Below are positions 26,401 to 34,845 of a stretch of 64,000 bases of DNA, piece by piece (the stretch's first letter is position 1; each line of letters begins with the position of its first letter). The position numbers and the translations under genes are program-made. The DNA is from Sinorhizobium medicae (GTDB taxonomy: Bacteria; Pseudomonadota; Alphaproteobacteria; Rhizobiales; Rhizobiaceae): positions 248,001 through 312,000 of the forward strand of contig NZ_VITA01000004.1 of assembly GCF_007827695.1 (NCBI RefSeq), read 5' to 3'. A model generated the notes under the pieces. That model was given only the letters and a program-made list of their open reading frames with translations, searched no databases and was not told the origin of the DNA.

Positions 26401-29066
26401 ATCAGCGACAGCGTCGGTGCGACGAAGAGGCTGAAGATCAGCACGAGCTGCCAGATCAGGGCCGGGGTCGGCTCCATGTAGTACCAGCCCATGACCGAGG
26501 CAGCGAGCCAGGCGACGGGGATGAGCGAGCGGCGCAGATTGTCGTACATCTTCCAGCGCCCCAGCATCGACAGACCGCTCTTGGGATTGAAGATGTAGGG
26601 AAGGAGTTGCCAATCGCCCCGCGCCCAGCGATGCTGGCGCGACATCTCGACCTCGTATCGGGTCGGGAAATCCTCGACGAGCTCGATATCGGTCACCAGC
26701 GCGCAACGCGCATAGGAGCCTTCGAGAAGGTCGTGGCTGAGCACCGCGTTTTCGTCAATCCTGCCCTTGAGAGCCGCTTCGAAGGCATCGACGTGGTAGA
26801 GGCCCTTGCCGGTGAAGCTGCCCTCTCCGCCAATATCCTGGTAAACGTCCGAAACGGTAAAGACATACGGGTCGATGCCGCGGTTAATGGTGAAGATGCG
26901 CTGGAAGGCCGAGGCCTCGCTGCCGGTGGTGAGCGACGGCGTCACGCGCGGCTGCAGAAGGCTGTAACCGGTCACGACCTCCTGCGTCCTCGGATTGACG
27001 ACCGGCCGGTTGATCGGGTGATAGAGCTTGCCGACGAGTTTGGTCACCGCATCGCGCATGAGACGCGTGTCGGAGTCGAGCGTCATCACATATTGAACAC
27101 CCTCCGGCACCGTATTGGCGCCCTGAAGGAAGGAGGTATCGCGGTCGCCGCGCAAGAGCAGGTTCAGTTCGTGGAGCTTGCCTCGTTTGCGCTCCCATCC
27201 CATCCACACGCCCTCTGCCTCGTTGAAGAGGCGCCGGCGATGCAGGAGGTAGAAGCGCGTTTTGCCGTCATAGGCATAGCGGGCGGAGAGCGAGGCGATC
27301 TCGCGCCTGGCGTATTCGAGCACATCCGTGTCGGTGGGTGCCTCCTCGACCTTGCTGTCGCCCCAGTCGCTCAAGAGAGCGAAATAGATCTCGCCGCGCG
27401 GGTTGGCGAGGTAGTGCACTTCGAGATTGCGCACGAGCTCGTCCACATGGTCGCGCTTGGAAATCAGGCAAGGGACCACCACCAGTGTGCGGGCATCGTC
27501 GGGTATTCCGTCGATGAACTCGTAGCCGACGAGCCTGGATGGCTTGAGGAACAGCGTCACGAGCGTGTTGAACAGGCCCATAGCTCCTTCGGAGGCAGGC
27601 AGTGCGAAGAGCAGGAGCATGATCAGCTTGGCGCCGCTCGGAATGTCCATCGGAGTGATGAAGGCATAGACGGCGATCATCGCCAGGATCGTCAGCAGGA
27701 TATTCGGCCCGGCAATGGCGAACCAGTCCAGTTTGCGGACGGACCGGATCAGATGCTGGAAGATCGAAGGCGAATAGCCGATCCTCCTCTCCAGCGTCAG
27801 GCGCTGCTTGCCGACGAGAAAGGAACCGACATTCGGCTCCTGCAGAGGCGCTTCGGCCGCAGCCGCCGCCTTCGCCTCCTCGACCATCTCGATCGCGATC
27901 TGCGTGACCTCGTGCTCGCTATGGCCGGAGCGGCGCGCGAGCTTCTCAATGGTGTCGCGATAGGTGTTGCGCGAGCCGAAATCGAGAGACGCATAGTCGG
28001 AGCCTTCGCGCAGCGTTGCGTCGATCTTGCTGACGCTTTCGAACCATACGGCCCAGTCCGTGTCGTCGATCTCGCGCAGGCTGCGAATGATATTGCTCAT
28101 CGTCGCGTTACCGGACGAAAGCCGGTTCTGCTCTGCAACCAGCGCTTCCTCGACGTCGGTGCCGCGCCTTTCCAGTTGCTCCTCTATCCAGGCGATGACG
28201 GCACCCGAAGTCTGAGAACCATCACGCATCCGGTAAAGAAGCTGCGCGATAAAGGTGTTGTCGGCGGCGAGCGCCTCGGATTCGATCAGAAGTGCGCGGC
28301 AGCCCTCCGGGTCGTTCACACGGATGAGCTGATCCGCAACTTCGTTGGCCTTGCGCCGCATGCCGCGGGAGCGCTCGACCCGGATGGAGATCCGCCTGAG
28401 GTTTTCGATGAGGACAAAGCGCAGGATCGACGGCAGCGCCCATAATTCACCGATCTTGAGCGTCTCGTGTTCCTGAAAGCCTTCCACCATCGCGGTGACG
28501 CTTTCCCGCGTGACCGTACTGTGCGTATGGGCGACGTAAAGCCAGGCAAGCGCCATCGACCGCGGGATGACATTTCCGGAGACCGAGAGCGTCGGCAATT
28601 GCCGGTAGAACCGGCGGGGAAAATCCCGCCGAACTTCCTGGATCGCCTCTTCGACGACGTGGTGGTTGTCGAGGAGCCATTCGGCTGCGGGCGTTATGGA
28701 GGCGCCGGCTTCGACATCGGCCGCGGTTGCGCGGTATACGCGCAGGATCTCCCTTTCGTTCTCGCGGTGGCGCGCGCGGAACTCGAAGGAGAAGAAGCCC
28801 GGCAGGGAGGAAGCCCCGTCCTTGGCGAGGCCTGCGCCGCACGCCCGCAGCTCGTCGATCGAAAAATAGGTCGAGCGGATCGAATCATTATAGTCGATCT
28901 GCTTCGCTTCCGGTTCGCGCGGTGAATTGGACTGCGTTGTGTGCTGGAGCATGGGTACGGATTCTGGTTCCACCCGGGACGGATCGGCCCGGTTCTCGTT
29001 GTTCTGCCGGTGTGGCTGCGACCCTGAGGATGCAGACGGCGCCGGTGCGTTTCTAGACACGGTCAT
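20454..29066 (-). CDS. ndvB: Cyclic beta-1,2-glucan synthase NdvB
   Basis: A giant inner-membrane enzyme of 2870 residues, slightly longer than the roughly 2830 I recall for S. meliloti NdvB. It initiates, elongates and cyclises beta-1,2-glucan from UDP-glucose. The N-terminal cytosolic region is followed by membrane helices from about residue 450 (ILLTILAMIAVYAFI). The glycosyltransferase domain has its DXD-like TLDSDTRL near 664 and the processive-synthase motif QHRWARGDW near 812, then further helices near 880-1000. The C-terminal half carries GH94-like phosphorylase modules that set chain length. Their catalytic segment GGDWNDGMNRVGEG is near residue 2566. The ATG at 29066 has GAAGGAGGG upstream. 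Its exporter NdvA is at 8301. Confidence 0.97.
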   Translation of the reverse strand: MTVSRNAPAPSASSGSQPHRQNNENRADPSRVEPESVPMLQHTTQSNSPREPEAKQIDYNDSIRSTYFSIDELRACGAGLAKDGASSLPGFFSFEFRARHRENEREILRVYRATAADVEAGASITPAAEWLLDNHHVVEEAIQEVRRDFPRRFYRQLPTLSVSGNVIPRSMALAWLYVAHTHSTVTRESVTAMVEGFQEHETLKIGELWALPSILRFVLIENLRRISIRVERSRGMRRKANEVADQLIRVNDPEGCRALLIESEALAADNTFIAQLLYRMRDGSQTSGAVIAWIEEQLERRGTDVEEALVAEQNRLSSGNATMSNIIRSLREIDDTDWAVWFESVSKIDATLREGSDYASLDFGSRNTYRDTIEKLARRSGHSEHEVTQIAIEMVEEAKAAAAAEAPLQEPNVGSFLVGKQRLTLERRIGYSPSIFQHLIRSVRKLDWFAIAGPNILLTILAMIAVYAFITPMDIPSGAKLIMLLLFALPASEGAMGLFNTLVTLFLKPSRLVGYEFIDGIPDDARTLVVVPCLISKRDHVDELVRNLEVHYLANPRGEIYFALLSDWGDSKVEEAPTDTDVLEYARREIASLSARYAYDGKTRFYLLHRRRLFNEAEGVWMGWERKRGKLHELNLLLRGDRDTSFLQGANTVPEGVQYVMTLDSDTRLMRDAVTKLVGKLYHPINRPVVNPRTQEVVTGYSLLQPRVTPSLTTGSEASAFQRIFTINRGIDPYVFTVSDVYQDIGGEGSFTGKGLYHVDAFEAALKGRIDENAVLSHDLLEGSYARCALVTDIELVEDFPTRYEVEMSRQHRWARGDWQLLPYIFNPKSGLSMLGRWKMYDNLRRSLIPVAWLAASVMGWYYMEPTPALIWQLVLIFSLFVAPTLSLINGIMPRRNDIVARAHLHTVLSDIRAANAQVALRIVFIAHNAAMMADAIVRSLYRTFVSRKLMLEWRTAAQVQSAGHGSIGDYFRAMWTAPALALVSLALAALSDTGLPFIGLPFALIWAASPAVAWFVSQSAETEDQLVVSEEAIEEMRIIARRTWRYFEAFVTAEQNFLPPDNFQETPQPVLAERTSPTNIGVYLLSVMSARSFGWIGFEETITRLEQTIATIDRMPKYRGHLFNWYRTRGLEPMEPRYVSSVDSGNLAGHLIAVSSMCRDWAEAPSAHVQGNLDGIGDVAAILKETLGELPDDRKTVRPLRRLIEERIAGFQNALAAVKREREFASIRVINLAVLARDMHKLTVNLDHEVRTVQSGEVAKWAGSLVAACEAHIADGVFELGAIEALRQRLLVLKERARDIAFSMDFSFLFRPERRLLSIGYRVNANELDEACYDLLASEARLTSLFAIAKGDLPTEHWYKLGRPIVPIGARGALVSWSGSMFEYLMPPLVMQERQGGILNQTNNLVVQEQINHGRRLGTPWGISEAAFNARDHELTYQYTNFGVPTLGLKRGLGQNAVIAPYASILACMYDPKSALANLARLRAVGALGAYGYHDAVDFTPTRVPEGQKCAVVRNYYAHHHGMSVAAIANVVFNGQLREWFHADPVIEAAELLLQEKAPRDIPVLSTKREPEALGKGQADLLRPEVRVVEDPINQDRETVLLSNGHYSVMLTATGAGYARWNGQSVTRWSPDPVEDRTGTFIFLRDTVTGEWWSATAEPRRAPGEKSVTRFGDDKAEFVKTVGDLTSEVECIVATEHDAEGRRVILLNTGTEDRFIEVTSYAEPVLAMDDADSAHPAFSKMFLHTEISRLGDVIRISRNKRSPGDPDMEVAHLVTDNAGSERHTQAETDRRNFLGRGRTLAEAAAFDPGVTLSGTDGFTLDPIMSLRRVVRVPAGKKVSVIFWTIAAPDREGIDRAIDRYRHPETFNHELIHAWTRSQVQMRHVGITSQEAASFQMLGRYLVYPDMHLRADTSTVRTGLASQSSLWPLAISGDFPIFCLRINDDGDLGIAREALRAQEYLRSRGITADLVVVNERASSYAQDLQHTLDSMCENLRLRGLSDGPRQHIFAVRRDLMEPETWSTLISASRAVFHARNGTISDQIARAASLYAKPSEIKEEGAELLLPVLAAADERVPVQLEGGDLDFWNGFGGFAEDGREYAVRLRGGEATPHPWINVISNERFGFHVSAEGAAFSWSRNSRDYQLTPWTNDAVVNRPGEAIFVRDMASGAVLTPYAALSRRKSVLFETRHGLGYSRFLTTQDELEIEATHTVHRTQPAKLVRLTIRNRSSAARKLRVYGYAEWVLGNNRSRTAPFVTSEWDEGLKALVATNPYSIDYPGRCAFFASDGDVGSHTASRREFLGRAGGILAPQAVIAGAALSGSTELDGDVCAALATDFNIEAGMERQVTFFLGDADRSDQVQAIVSELRAGSFDTALDAAKAFWGDFTGVVKVETPDRAFNHMINHWLPYQSLGCRIMARSAFYQASGAFGFRDQLQDTLAFLIHRPELARAQILNAAARQFVEGDVQHWWLPGTDAGVRTMISDDVVWLAHAVAHYCAVTGGEDILEEKVPFITGPALEEGQHDSFYKPEPADEVGDIYEHCARALDLAIQRTGGNGLPLILGGDWNDGMNRVGEGGEGTSVWLGWFLAGTLRAFLPYAHARKDKPRMALWERHLEALKDALEEAGWDGDYYRRGYYDDGTPLGSSENGECRIDSIAQSWSTLSGEGDQERSLRAMDAVMAELVDPEKRIVRLFTPPLETTEQDPGYIKAYPPGVRENGGQYTHAATWVVLAFAAQGRAEEAWRTFRMLNPVSHALSQADAEHYRVEPYVVAADIYGEGALAGRGGWTWYTGSAGWLYRAGVEGILGIRKRGDKLLIRPVLPPDWAGYSAEVRVNGTTHRISVSRDSKSGEPVVSVNNSVTKNAHEGVLL

Positions 29067-29409
29067 GTGCCCTCCTTCGCCGTTATCGTCCCGGGAAGCA
29101 AGCAACGGCGAAAGCGGGTGCTAGCCGGAACTTGAGGCTCAGAGGTCGCAAGGCTGGCGGCGCGCTGGGTCTCAGGGCCGCGTGATGCATGAACATGGCA
29201 TTTTTTAGCCGGGATGTCAGCAGCTTACAACGAATGCGAGCACCGATTGAGGCCGCGTCCGATGCGCCGGAACAAGAGGAGCCCGGCCAGCCGCCGCGTT
29301 TCCTCGGCTCGATGGGTATCACTGTCAAAATCCGCCCCTTCCTGGTGCATGCAGCATCTATCCGAGGGTCGAGATGCGCAATCTCAACCGGACCTACCAC
29401 TGCTACGGA
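29067..29409 (-). promoter_or_regulatory. ndvB upstream region with candidate promoter
   Basis: The 343 bases between ndvB and the LysR-type gene contain no gene I can support. On the minus strand TTGTAA (29225-29230) and TAAAAA (29202-29207) are separated by 17 bases, a plausible sigma-70 promoter for ndvB with a leader of about 130 bases. The LysR stop lies at the other end, so its transcript runs into this region. Confidence 0.4.
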
Positions 29410-30303
29410 TCAACCGACCTGTTCGGTGATCCACTCCCGGAAAGCGCGACTGATCGGATTCTCGAGCTTGCCTTCCGGAATGGCGAGATAATAGCTGTTC
29501 TCCGTCTGCATCGGTCGATCGAGAACGATCCGCAGGGTGCCCGCGGTAAGTTCCTGCTCGATCAGATAGCGAGGCAAAAGGGCGAAACCGAGACCTGCAG
29601 TCGCCGCCTCGATCACCATCGAGAATTGATCGAAGCGGTTGCCTCGATAGGCGCCGTCCTGCTCGACGTCGTTTGTCTCGAACCATTGCGCCCAAAGCTT
29701 GGGCCGCGTCGCCAGATGCAGCAGCGGACTGCCGCCGATATCCGCAGGCGATGCGACCGGATGCACGGCAAGCAGCGCCGGGCTGGCCGCCGGTACGATG
29801 ACCTCGCTGCAGAGATAGCTGCAGATGGCGCGCGCCCAGACGGGCTGGCCATAATGGATGGCGAGGTCGAAGTTCTGCTCCTCGAAGTCGAATGGCTCCG
29901 AGCGGGAGGCGATGTTGACCACGGTACCGGGGTGCCGCTTCAGGAAGTCGGGCAGGCGCTGTACCAGCCAGCGGCTCCCGAAAGTCGGAAGCGATGCGAT
30001 GGAAAGGCTCGAATCGGCCCGCGCCGATGCCATGGCGCGTACCATCAGCTCCTCGGTCTGGTTCAGGAGCCGGCGCACCTCGGGCAGGAATTTCTGTCCC
30101 GCATCCGATAGAATGACCCGCTGGCGCACCCGCTCGAAGAGCAGCACCCCGAGCTGGCTCTCGAGATCCTTGATCTGCCGGCTGACGGCACTCTGCGTGA
30201 GATTGAGCTCGGCGGCGGCCTGGGTGAAGCTGCCATGGCGAGCCGCGCATTCGAAGGCCTGCAGCGTGGTCACGTCGGGAACCAGTCGTCGGCTCAACTT
30301 CAT
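29410..30303 (-). CDS. LysR-family regulator (GcvA-like), probable control of the lysine operon
   Basis: A 297-residue transcription factor. The N-terminal winged helix-turn-helix covers residues 1-65 (LQAFECAARHGSFTQAAAELNLTQSAVSRQIKDLESQLGVLLFER). The substrate-binding part begins SLSIASLPTFGSRWLVQRLPDFLKRHP, the pattern of the GcvA/AmpR branch, and includes FDLAIHYG. Start at ATG 30303. It is divergent from the 2-oxoadipate dioxygenase gene with 113 bases between starts, the usual arrangement for a LysR activator and its target operon. The co-inducer would be expected to be a pathway intermediate such as 2-aminoadipate or 2-oxoadipate; this is inference. Confidence 0.88.
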   Translation of the reverse strand: MKLSRRLVPDVTTLQAFECAARHGSFTQAAAELNLTQSAVSRQIKDLESQLGVLLFERVRQRVILSDAGQKFLPEVRRLLNQTEELMVRAMASARADSSLSIASLPTFGSRWLVQRLPDFLKRHPGTVVNIASRSEPFDFEEQNFDLAIHYGQPVWARAICSYLCSEVIVPAASPALLAVHPVASPADIGGSPLLHLATRPKLWAQWFETNDVEQDGAYRGNRFDQFSMVIEAATAGLGFALLPRYLIEQELTAGTLRIVLDRPMQTENSYYLAIPEGKLENPISRAFREWITEQVG

Positions 30304-30416
30304 TCCAGCCTCGCATCAACATAGTCAGAAGCAGCGCGATCCAAGCCAATACCCTTCCGATATGATCAGAATTAAGAATGACCTTGTCCTTCATCCATAG
30401 CGCGAGGCGAGCCCCA

Positions 30417-31835
30417 GTGAAAGAGAATAGTTTCGTATCCGCCGACGATATCCGCTCGGCCTTTTCGGCTGCGATGTCGCGCATGTATCGCGAGGAAGTG
30501 CCGGCTTACGGCACGCTGATGGAGCTCGTCGCGAGGGTCAACGGCGAAACGCTGTCGGCCGACTCCGCATGGAAGGAGCGCCTGGAAGCGACCGATTCGC
30601 TCGACCGTATTTCCGAGGAGCGTCACGGCGCGATCCGCCTCGGCACGCCGGCGGAGCTTTCGATGATGCGCCGTGTCTTCGCGGTGATGGGGATGTATCC
30701 GGTCGGCTATTACGATCTGTCGACCGCGGGCGTGCCGGTGCATTCCACCGCCTTCCGCCCGGTCGGAGACGCGGCGCTGAAACGCAATCCGTTTCGCGTC
30801 TTCACATCTCTTCTGAGGCTCGACCTTATTGCCGACGAAGCCCTGCGCGCCGAGGCCGAAGCAATTCTTAAGGCGCGCCGGATCTTCACTCCGGGCGCAA
30901 TGGAGCTGACCGGACAGGCCGAGCGCGAGGGTGGCCTCGACAAGGCCGGGGCCGAGCGTTTCGTCGCCGAAGTCATCGAGACATTCCGCTGGCACGACAG
31001 GGCCAATGTCAGCGCCGACATGTACCAGCGTCTCCACGATGCGCACCGCCTGATCGCCGACGTGGTCTCCTTCAAGGGTCCGCACATCAACCATTTGACG
31101 CCGCGCACGCTCGACATCGATCAGGTCCAGGCGCTGATGCCCGAATACGGCATTGCGCCGAAAGCCGTCGTCGAAGGACCGCCGACGCGTAAATGCCCGA
31201 TCCTGCTTCGCCAGACCTCCTTCAAGGCGCTCGAAGAGCCGGTTTCTTTCCGCGGCGCCGATGGTGGCTGGAAGGCCGGTTCCCATACCGCGCGCTTCGG
31301 CGAAATCGAACAGCGCGGCATCGCATTGACGCCGAAGGGCCGCGGTCTCTACGACCGGCTGCTCGACGAATCGCGCAAGATCGTGCGCCCGGCCGCCGAT
31401 GGTTCGAACGCCGGAGAATACGGTGCTGCCCTGGCCCAGGTATTCGAAGCCTTTCCGGACCATTGGGCGGAGATCCGTGCTGCCGGCCTCGGCTATTTCA
31501 GCTACTCCCTGACGGAAAAGGGCAGGCAGGCGAAGATGTCGGTTTGCCTGGCGGAAAGGGGCCGTCGCGACCTGGACTCGCTGATCGCTGATGGCCTCGT
31601 TCAATTCGATCCTATCGTCTATGAGGACTTCCTTCCGGTCAGCGCCGCCGGTATCTTCCAGTCGAATCTCGGCGACGGCGCGCAGCAGGACTTCGTTGCG
31701 AGCCCGAACCAGAAGCGCTTCGAGACGGATCTCGGAGTCGCGGTCCTCAACGAATTCGATCACTATGCCGGCATCGAACAGGCATCGATCGAAGACTGCC
31801 TCCAGGCGCTCACCGCCGCCGTGGCAGCGGAGTGA
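30417..31835 (+). CDS. 2-oxoadipate dioxygenase/decarboxylase (HglS/YdcJ, DUF1338)
   Basis: A 472-residue VOC-fold Fe(II) enzyme matching DUF1338. Characterised members convert 2-oxoadipate, with O2, to D-2-hydroxyglutarate and CO2 in bacterial lysine degradation. Visible landmarks are VPVHSTAFRPV with a probable metal histidine, GPHINHLTPRTLDID with further histidines, and YEDFLPVSAAGIFQSNLG near the C-terminus. Length agrees with Pseudomonas HglS. Translation probably starts at GTG 30417 (VKENSFVSADDIR), just downstream of CGAGGCGAG; upstream open codons are not family-like. It is the first gene of a four-gene operon. The next gene, a D-2-hydroxyglutarate dehydrogenase type flavoprotein, would consume its product. 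Confidence 0.9.
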   Translation: MKENSFVSADDIRSAFSAAMSRMYREEVPAYGTLMELVARVNGETLSADSAWKERLEATDSLDRISEERHGAIRLGTPAELSMMRRVFAVMGMYPVGYYDLSTAGVPVHSTAFRPVGDAALKRNPFRVFTSLLRLDLIADEALRAEAEAILKARRIFTPGAMELTGQAEREGGLDKAGAERFVAEVIETFRWHDRANVSADMYQRLHDAHRLIADVVSFKGPHINHLTPRTLDIDQVQALMPEYGIAPKAVVEGPPTRKCPILLRQTSFKALEEPVSFRGADGGWKAGSHTARFGEIEQRGIALTPKGRGLYDRLLDESRKIVRPAADGSNAGEYGAALAQVFEAFPDHWAEIRAAGLGYFSYSLTEKGRQAKMSVCLAERGRRDLDSLIADGLVQFDPIVYEDFLPVSAAGIFQSNLGDGAQQDFVASPNQKRFETDLGVAVLNEFDHYAGIEQASIEDCLQALTAAVAAE

Positions 31836-31845
31836 TACGTCGCCA

Positions 31846-33267
31846 ATGATTGACGAGCACCATATCGACGCACTGGAGAAGCTCCTTGGCGACAAGGGCA
31901 TCGTCACGGGCCGGGAGGACATGGAAGCTTATGAGACCGGCGCGCGCTATGACCGCGGCCGCGCGGCCGCCGTACTGCGTCCCGCCACCACCGAAGAAGC
32001 TTCCGCCGCCGTCGGCTACTGCGTCCGCAACGGCATTGCGCTCGTTCCGCAGGCGGGCAATACCGGCCTCGTATCGGGATCGACGCCGGACGGGTCGGGC
32101 GAGGAGGTCGTCCTCAGCCTGGACCGGCTGACCCGCCGGTTCGCGCTCGACCCCGACAATCGCTCGGTACGCGTCGACGCCGGTTTCCGCCTGTCCGAAC
32201 TCAACCGGCGGCTGGAGGAATATGAGCTGTTCTTCCCGATCGACCTCGGCGCCGACCCGCGGATCGGCGGCATGGTCGCGACCAATACGGGCGGCTCGCG
32301 CTTTCTCAAATATGGCGACGTCCGCCGCAATATACTGGGCCTGAAGGTGGTACTCGCCGATGAGGCGGGCACCGTACTGGACCTCCACTCGGACCTGCGC
32401 AAGAACAATACCGGGGTCGACTGGAAGCAGATCTTCATCGGCACGTCCGGCGCCTTCGGGATCGTCACCGAATGCGTGCTCAATCTCGAGCGCCTGCCGA
32501 AGCAGACGGCGACTGCCTTCCTGGTACCGGCAAGCGGCGCACATGTGCTGCCTCTCCTGAAAGCCATGGAAGAGCGGCTCGGCGCCTATCTCTCGGCCTT
32601 CGAGGGCATGTCGAAGAACGCGATCGCCGGGGCTCTCGCCCATGTGCCGTCGCTCAAGAACCCGTTCCCGGGCGGCAACGTCCCCGAATACGTCATCCTC
32701 GCGGAAATCTCCCGGAGCTGGGCGCCGCGCGACGGCGAACAGCCACTCGATGCGGTGCTCGAAAGCGTACTTGCAGAGATATGGGAAACGGAGGAAGCGC
32801 CGCTCGCAGACGCGCTCGTCGGCCCGCCGCATGAAGTCTGGGCGCTGCGCCACGCCCTTTCGGAAGGCGTGAAGCACCTCGGCAAGCTGATCGCCTTCGA
32901 CCTCTCCTTCCGCAGGGGTGACATCATGACCTTCTGTGATCATATGAAGGCCGAAATGCCGCAGAAATTTCCTGCTGTCACAATCTGCGACTTCGGCCAT
33001 ATCGGCGACGGCGGTGTCCACTTCAACGTCGTGGTTGCGAAGGACAGTCCGCTTCTGGCCGATGCGGCCTTCGAGCAGCACCTGCGCGAATGGGTCGTCG
33101 CGATCGCCGTCGAGCAATATCATGGCAGCTTCAGCGCCGAACATGCGCTCGGCCGCCGCAATCAGGCCTTTTACGATTTCTACACGCCGGAAAAACTGAA
33201 GAACATCGCCGCCGGCCTCAAGACGCTCACCTCGCCGGGAAAGCTCGGCAGCGTGCGTTTCGGGTAG
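31846..33267 (+). CDS. FAD-binding dehydrogenase, D-2-hydroxyglutarate dehydrogenase-like
   Basis: A 473-residue flavoprotein of the vanillyl-alcohol-oxidase/GlcD fold. The N-terminal FAD-binding PCMH domain (about 35-215) has VPQAGNTGLVSGS and DLGADPRIGGMVATNTGG. The C-terminal FAD-oxidase domain ends with CDFGHIGDGGVHFNV and a late SFSAEHALGRR, both carrying conserved histidines or glutamate for substrate and metal binding. Members oxidise D-2-hydroxyglutarate to 2-oxoglutarate. Glycolate or D-lactate dehydrogenase is the main alternative from family alone. Following HglS by 10 bases makes D-2-hydroxyglutarate the obvious substrate. Start at ATG 31846. Confidence 0.88.
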   Translation: MIDEHHIDALEKLLGDKGIVTGREDMEAYETGARYDRGRAAAVLRPATTEEASAAVGYCVRNGIALVPQAGNTGLVSGSTPDGSGEEVVLSLDRLTRRFALDPDNRSVRVDAGFRLSELNRRLEEYELFFPIDLGADPRIGGMVATNTGGSRFLKYGDVRRNILGLKVVLADEAGTVLDLHSDLRKNNTGVDWKQIFIGTSGAFGIVTECVLNLERLPKQTATAFLVPASGAHVLPLLKAMEERLGAYLSAFEGMSKNAIAGALAHVPSLKNPFPGGNVPEYVILAEISRSWAPRDGEQPLDAVLESVLAEIWETEEAPLADALVGPPHEVWALRHALSEGVKHLGKLIAFDLSFRRGDIMTFCDHMKAEMPQKFPAVTICDFGHIGDGGVHFNVVVAKDSPLLADAAFEQHLREWVVAIAVEQYHGSFSAEHALGRRNQAFYDFYTPEKLKNIAAGLKTLTSPGKLGSVRFG

Positions 33268-33296
33268 GCGGCCGAAAGAAACGGGAGTCAAGTGAC

Positions 33297-34829
33297 ATGA
33301 ACATTGCAGCCAAGAAGGTCGACGTTGCAAAGGAGGCTGCGGCTCTCCTTGAGAAGATGGGCGTCGCCAAAGAACTCTACGCAGGCGGGGACATGCCGTC
33401 TTTCAGCCCTGTCACCGGCGAGAAGATCGCCAGCCTCAAGACCGTGACGGCCAGCGAGGCCGCCGGGAAGATCGAGCGGGCCGACGAGGCCTTCCGCTCC
33501 TGGAGGCTCGTACCGGCGCCCAAGCGCGGCGAACTCGTCCGCCTGCTTGGCGAGGAGCTGCGCGCCTTCAAGGCAGATCTCGGACGCCTCGTCTCGATCG
33601 AAGCCGGAAAGATCCCCTCCGAAGGCCTCGGCGAAGTGCAGGAAATGATCGACATCTGCGATTTCGCCGTCGGCCTTTCCCGTCAGCTCTACGGTCTGAC
33701 GATCGCGACCGAGCGTCCCGGCCACCGGATGATGGAAACCTGGCATCCGCTCGGCGTCGTCGGCATCATCTCGGCGTTCAACTTTCCCGTCGCGGTATGG
33801 TCTTGGAATGCGGCGCTCGCGCTCGTTTGCGGCGATGCCGTCGTCTGGAAGCCGTCGGAAAAGACACCGCTTACCGCGCTTGCATGCCAGGCGATCCTGG
33901 AACGCGCCATTGCCCGTTTCGGCGACGCCCCGGAAGGCCTGTCGCAGGTCCTGATCGGTGACCGTGCGATTGGCGAGGTACTCGTCGACCATCCGAAGGT
34001 GCCTCTCGTCTCGGCGACCGGCTCGACCCGCATGGGCCGCGAGGTCGGTCCGCGGCTTGCCAAGCGCTTCGCCCGTGCGATCCTGGAACTCGGCGGCAAC
34101 AATGCGGGCATCGTCTGCCCCTCCGCCGATCTCGACATGGCGCTTCGCGCCATCGCCTTCGGCGCAATGGGCACCGCCGGTCAACGCTGCACGACGCTGC
34201 GCCGCCTCTTCGTCCATGAGAGCGTCTATGATCAGCTCGTGCCGCGGCTGAAGAAAGCCTATCAGTCGGTTTCCGTCGGCAATCCGCTGGAACCGGCCGC
34301 ACTGGTCGGGCCGCTCGTCGACAAGGCAGCCTTTGACGGCATGCAGAAGGCGATCTCGGAGGCGCAGAGCCATGGCGGATCCGTCACCGGCGGCGAACGC
34401 GTCGAACTCGGCTACGACAATGGCTTCTACGTCAAGCCCGCTCTGGTCGAAATGCCGCAGCAGGAGGGACCGGTTCTCGAAGAGACCTTCGCGCCGATCC
34501 TCTACGTCATGAAGTACAGCGACTTCGACGCGGTGCTCGCCGAACACAATGCAGTTGCCGCCGGACTTTCGTCCTCGATCTTCACCCGGGACATGCAGGA
34601 AGCGGAGCGCTTCCTCGCAGCCGATGGCTCCGACTGCGGCATCGCCAACGTCAATATCGGCACCTCCGGGGCCGAGATCGGTGGGGCGTTCGGTGGCGAG
34701 AAGGAGACCGGCGGCGGCCGCGAATCCGGTTCGGACGCCTGGAAGGCCTATATGCGACGCGCCACAAATACGGTGAACTATTCCAAGGCTCTGCCGCTGG
34801 CGCAGGGCGTCTCTTTCGACATCGAATAA
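33297..34829 (+). CDS. ALDH7-type aldehyde dehydrogenase (2-aminoadipate 6-semialdehyde / piperideine-6-carboxylate dehydrogenase)
   Basis: A 510-residue NAD-dependent dehydrogenase of the ALDH7A1/AmaB group. It oxidises aminoadipate semialdehyde (in equilibrium with piperideine-6-carboxylate) to 2-aminoadipate. Motifs include ISAFNFPVAVWSWN for the Rossmann entry, SATGSTRMGREVG, the glutamate segment LELGGNNAG and the catalytic cysteine in GTAGQRCTTLRR. The C-terminal stretch GGEKETGGGRESGSDAWK is characteristic of ALDH7 (antiquitin). Start at ATG 33297, 30 bases after the flavoprotein gene. It supplies 2-aminoadipate to the aminotransferase immediately downstream. Confidence 0.92.
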   Translation: MNIAAKKVDVAKEAAALLEKMGVAKELYAGGDMPSFSPVTGEKIASLKTVTASEAAGKIERADEAFRSWRLVPAPKRGELVRLLGEELRAFKADLGRLVSIEAGKIPSEGLGEVQEMIDICDFAVGLSRQLYGLTIATERPGHRMMETWHPLGVVGIISAFNFPVAVWSWNAALALVCGDAVVWKPSEKTPLTALACQAILERAIARFGDAPEGLSQVLIGDRAIGEVLVDHPKVPLVSATGSTRMGREVGPRLAKRFARAILELGGNNAGIVCPSADLDMALRAIAFGAMGTAGQRCTTLRRLFVHESVYDQLVPRLKKAYQSVSVGNPLEPAALVGPLVDKAAFDGMQKAISEAQSHGGSVTGGERVELGYDNGFYVKPALVEMPQQEGPVLEETFAPILYVMKYSDFDAVLAEHNAVAAGLSSSIFTRDMQEAERFLAADGSDCGIANVNIGTSGAEIGGAFGGEKETGGGRESGSDAWKAYMRRATNTVNYSKALPLAQGVSFDIE

Positions 34830-34845
34830 TCGAACAGGATCGGCC

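Noticed and set aside
20805..28445. Very long plus-strand open frame (over 2500 codons) opposite ndvB
   Set aside because: It is an antisense shadow caused by GC-rich third positions; composition is Arg/Glu/Ala/His-rich without domains, while the minus strand encodes NdvB.
29384..30484. Minus-strand frame of 366 codons overlapping the LysR gene in another frame
   Set aside because: The other minus-strand frame encodes an intact LysR protein; this one shows Arg/Ala/Gly-rich out-of-frame composition.
30372..31922. Minus-strand open frame opposite the HglS-like gene
   Set aside because: Antisense shadow of a gene with clear DUF1338 motifs; no family features of its own.
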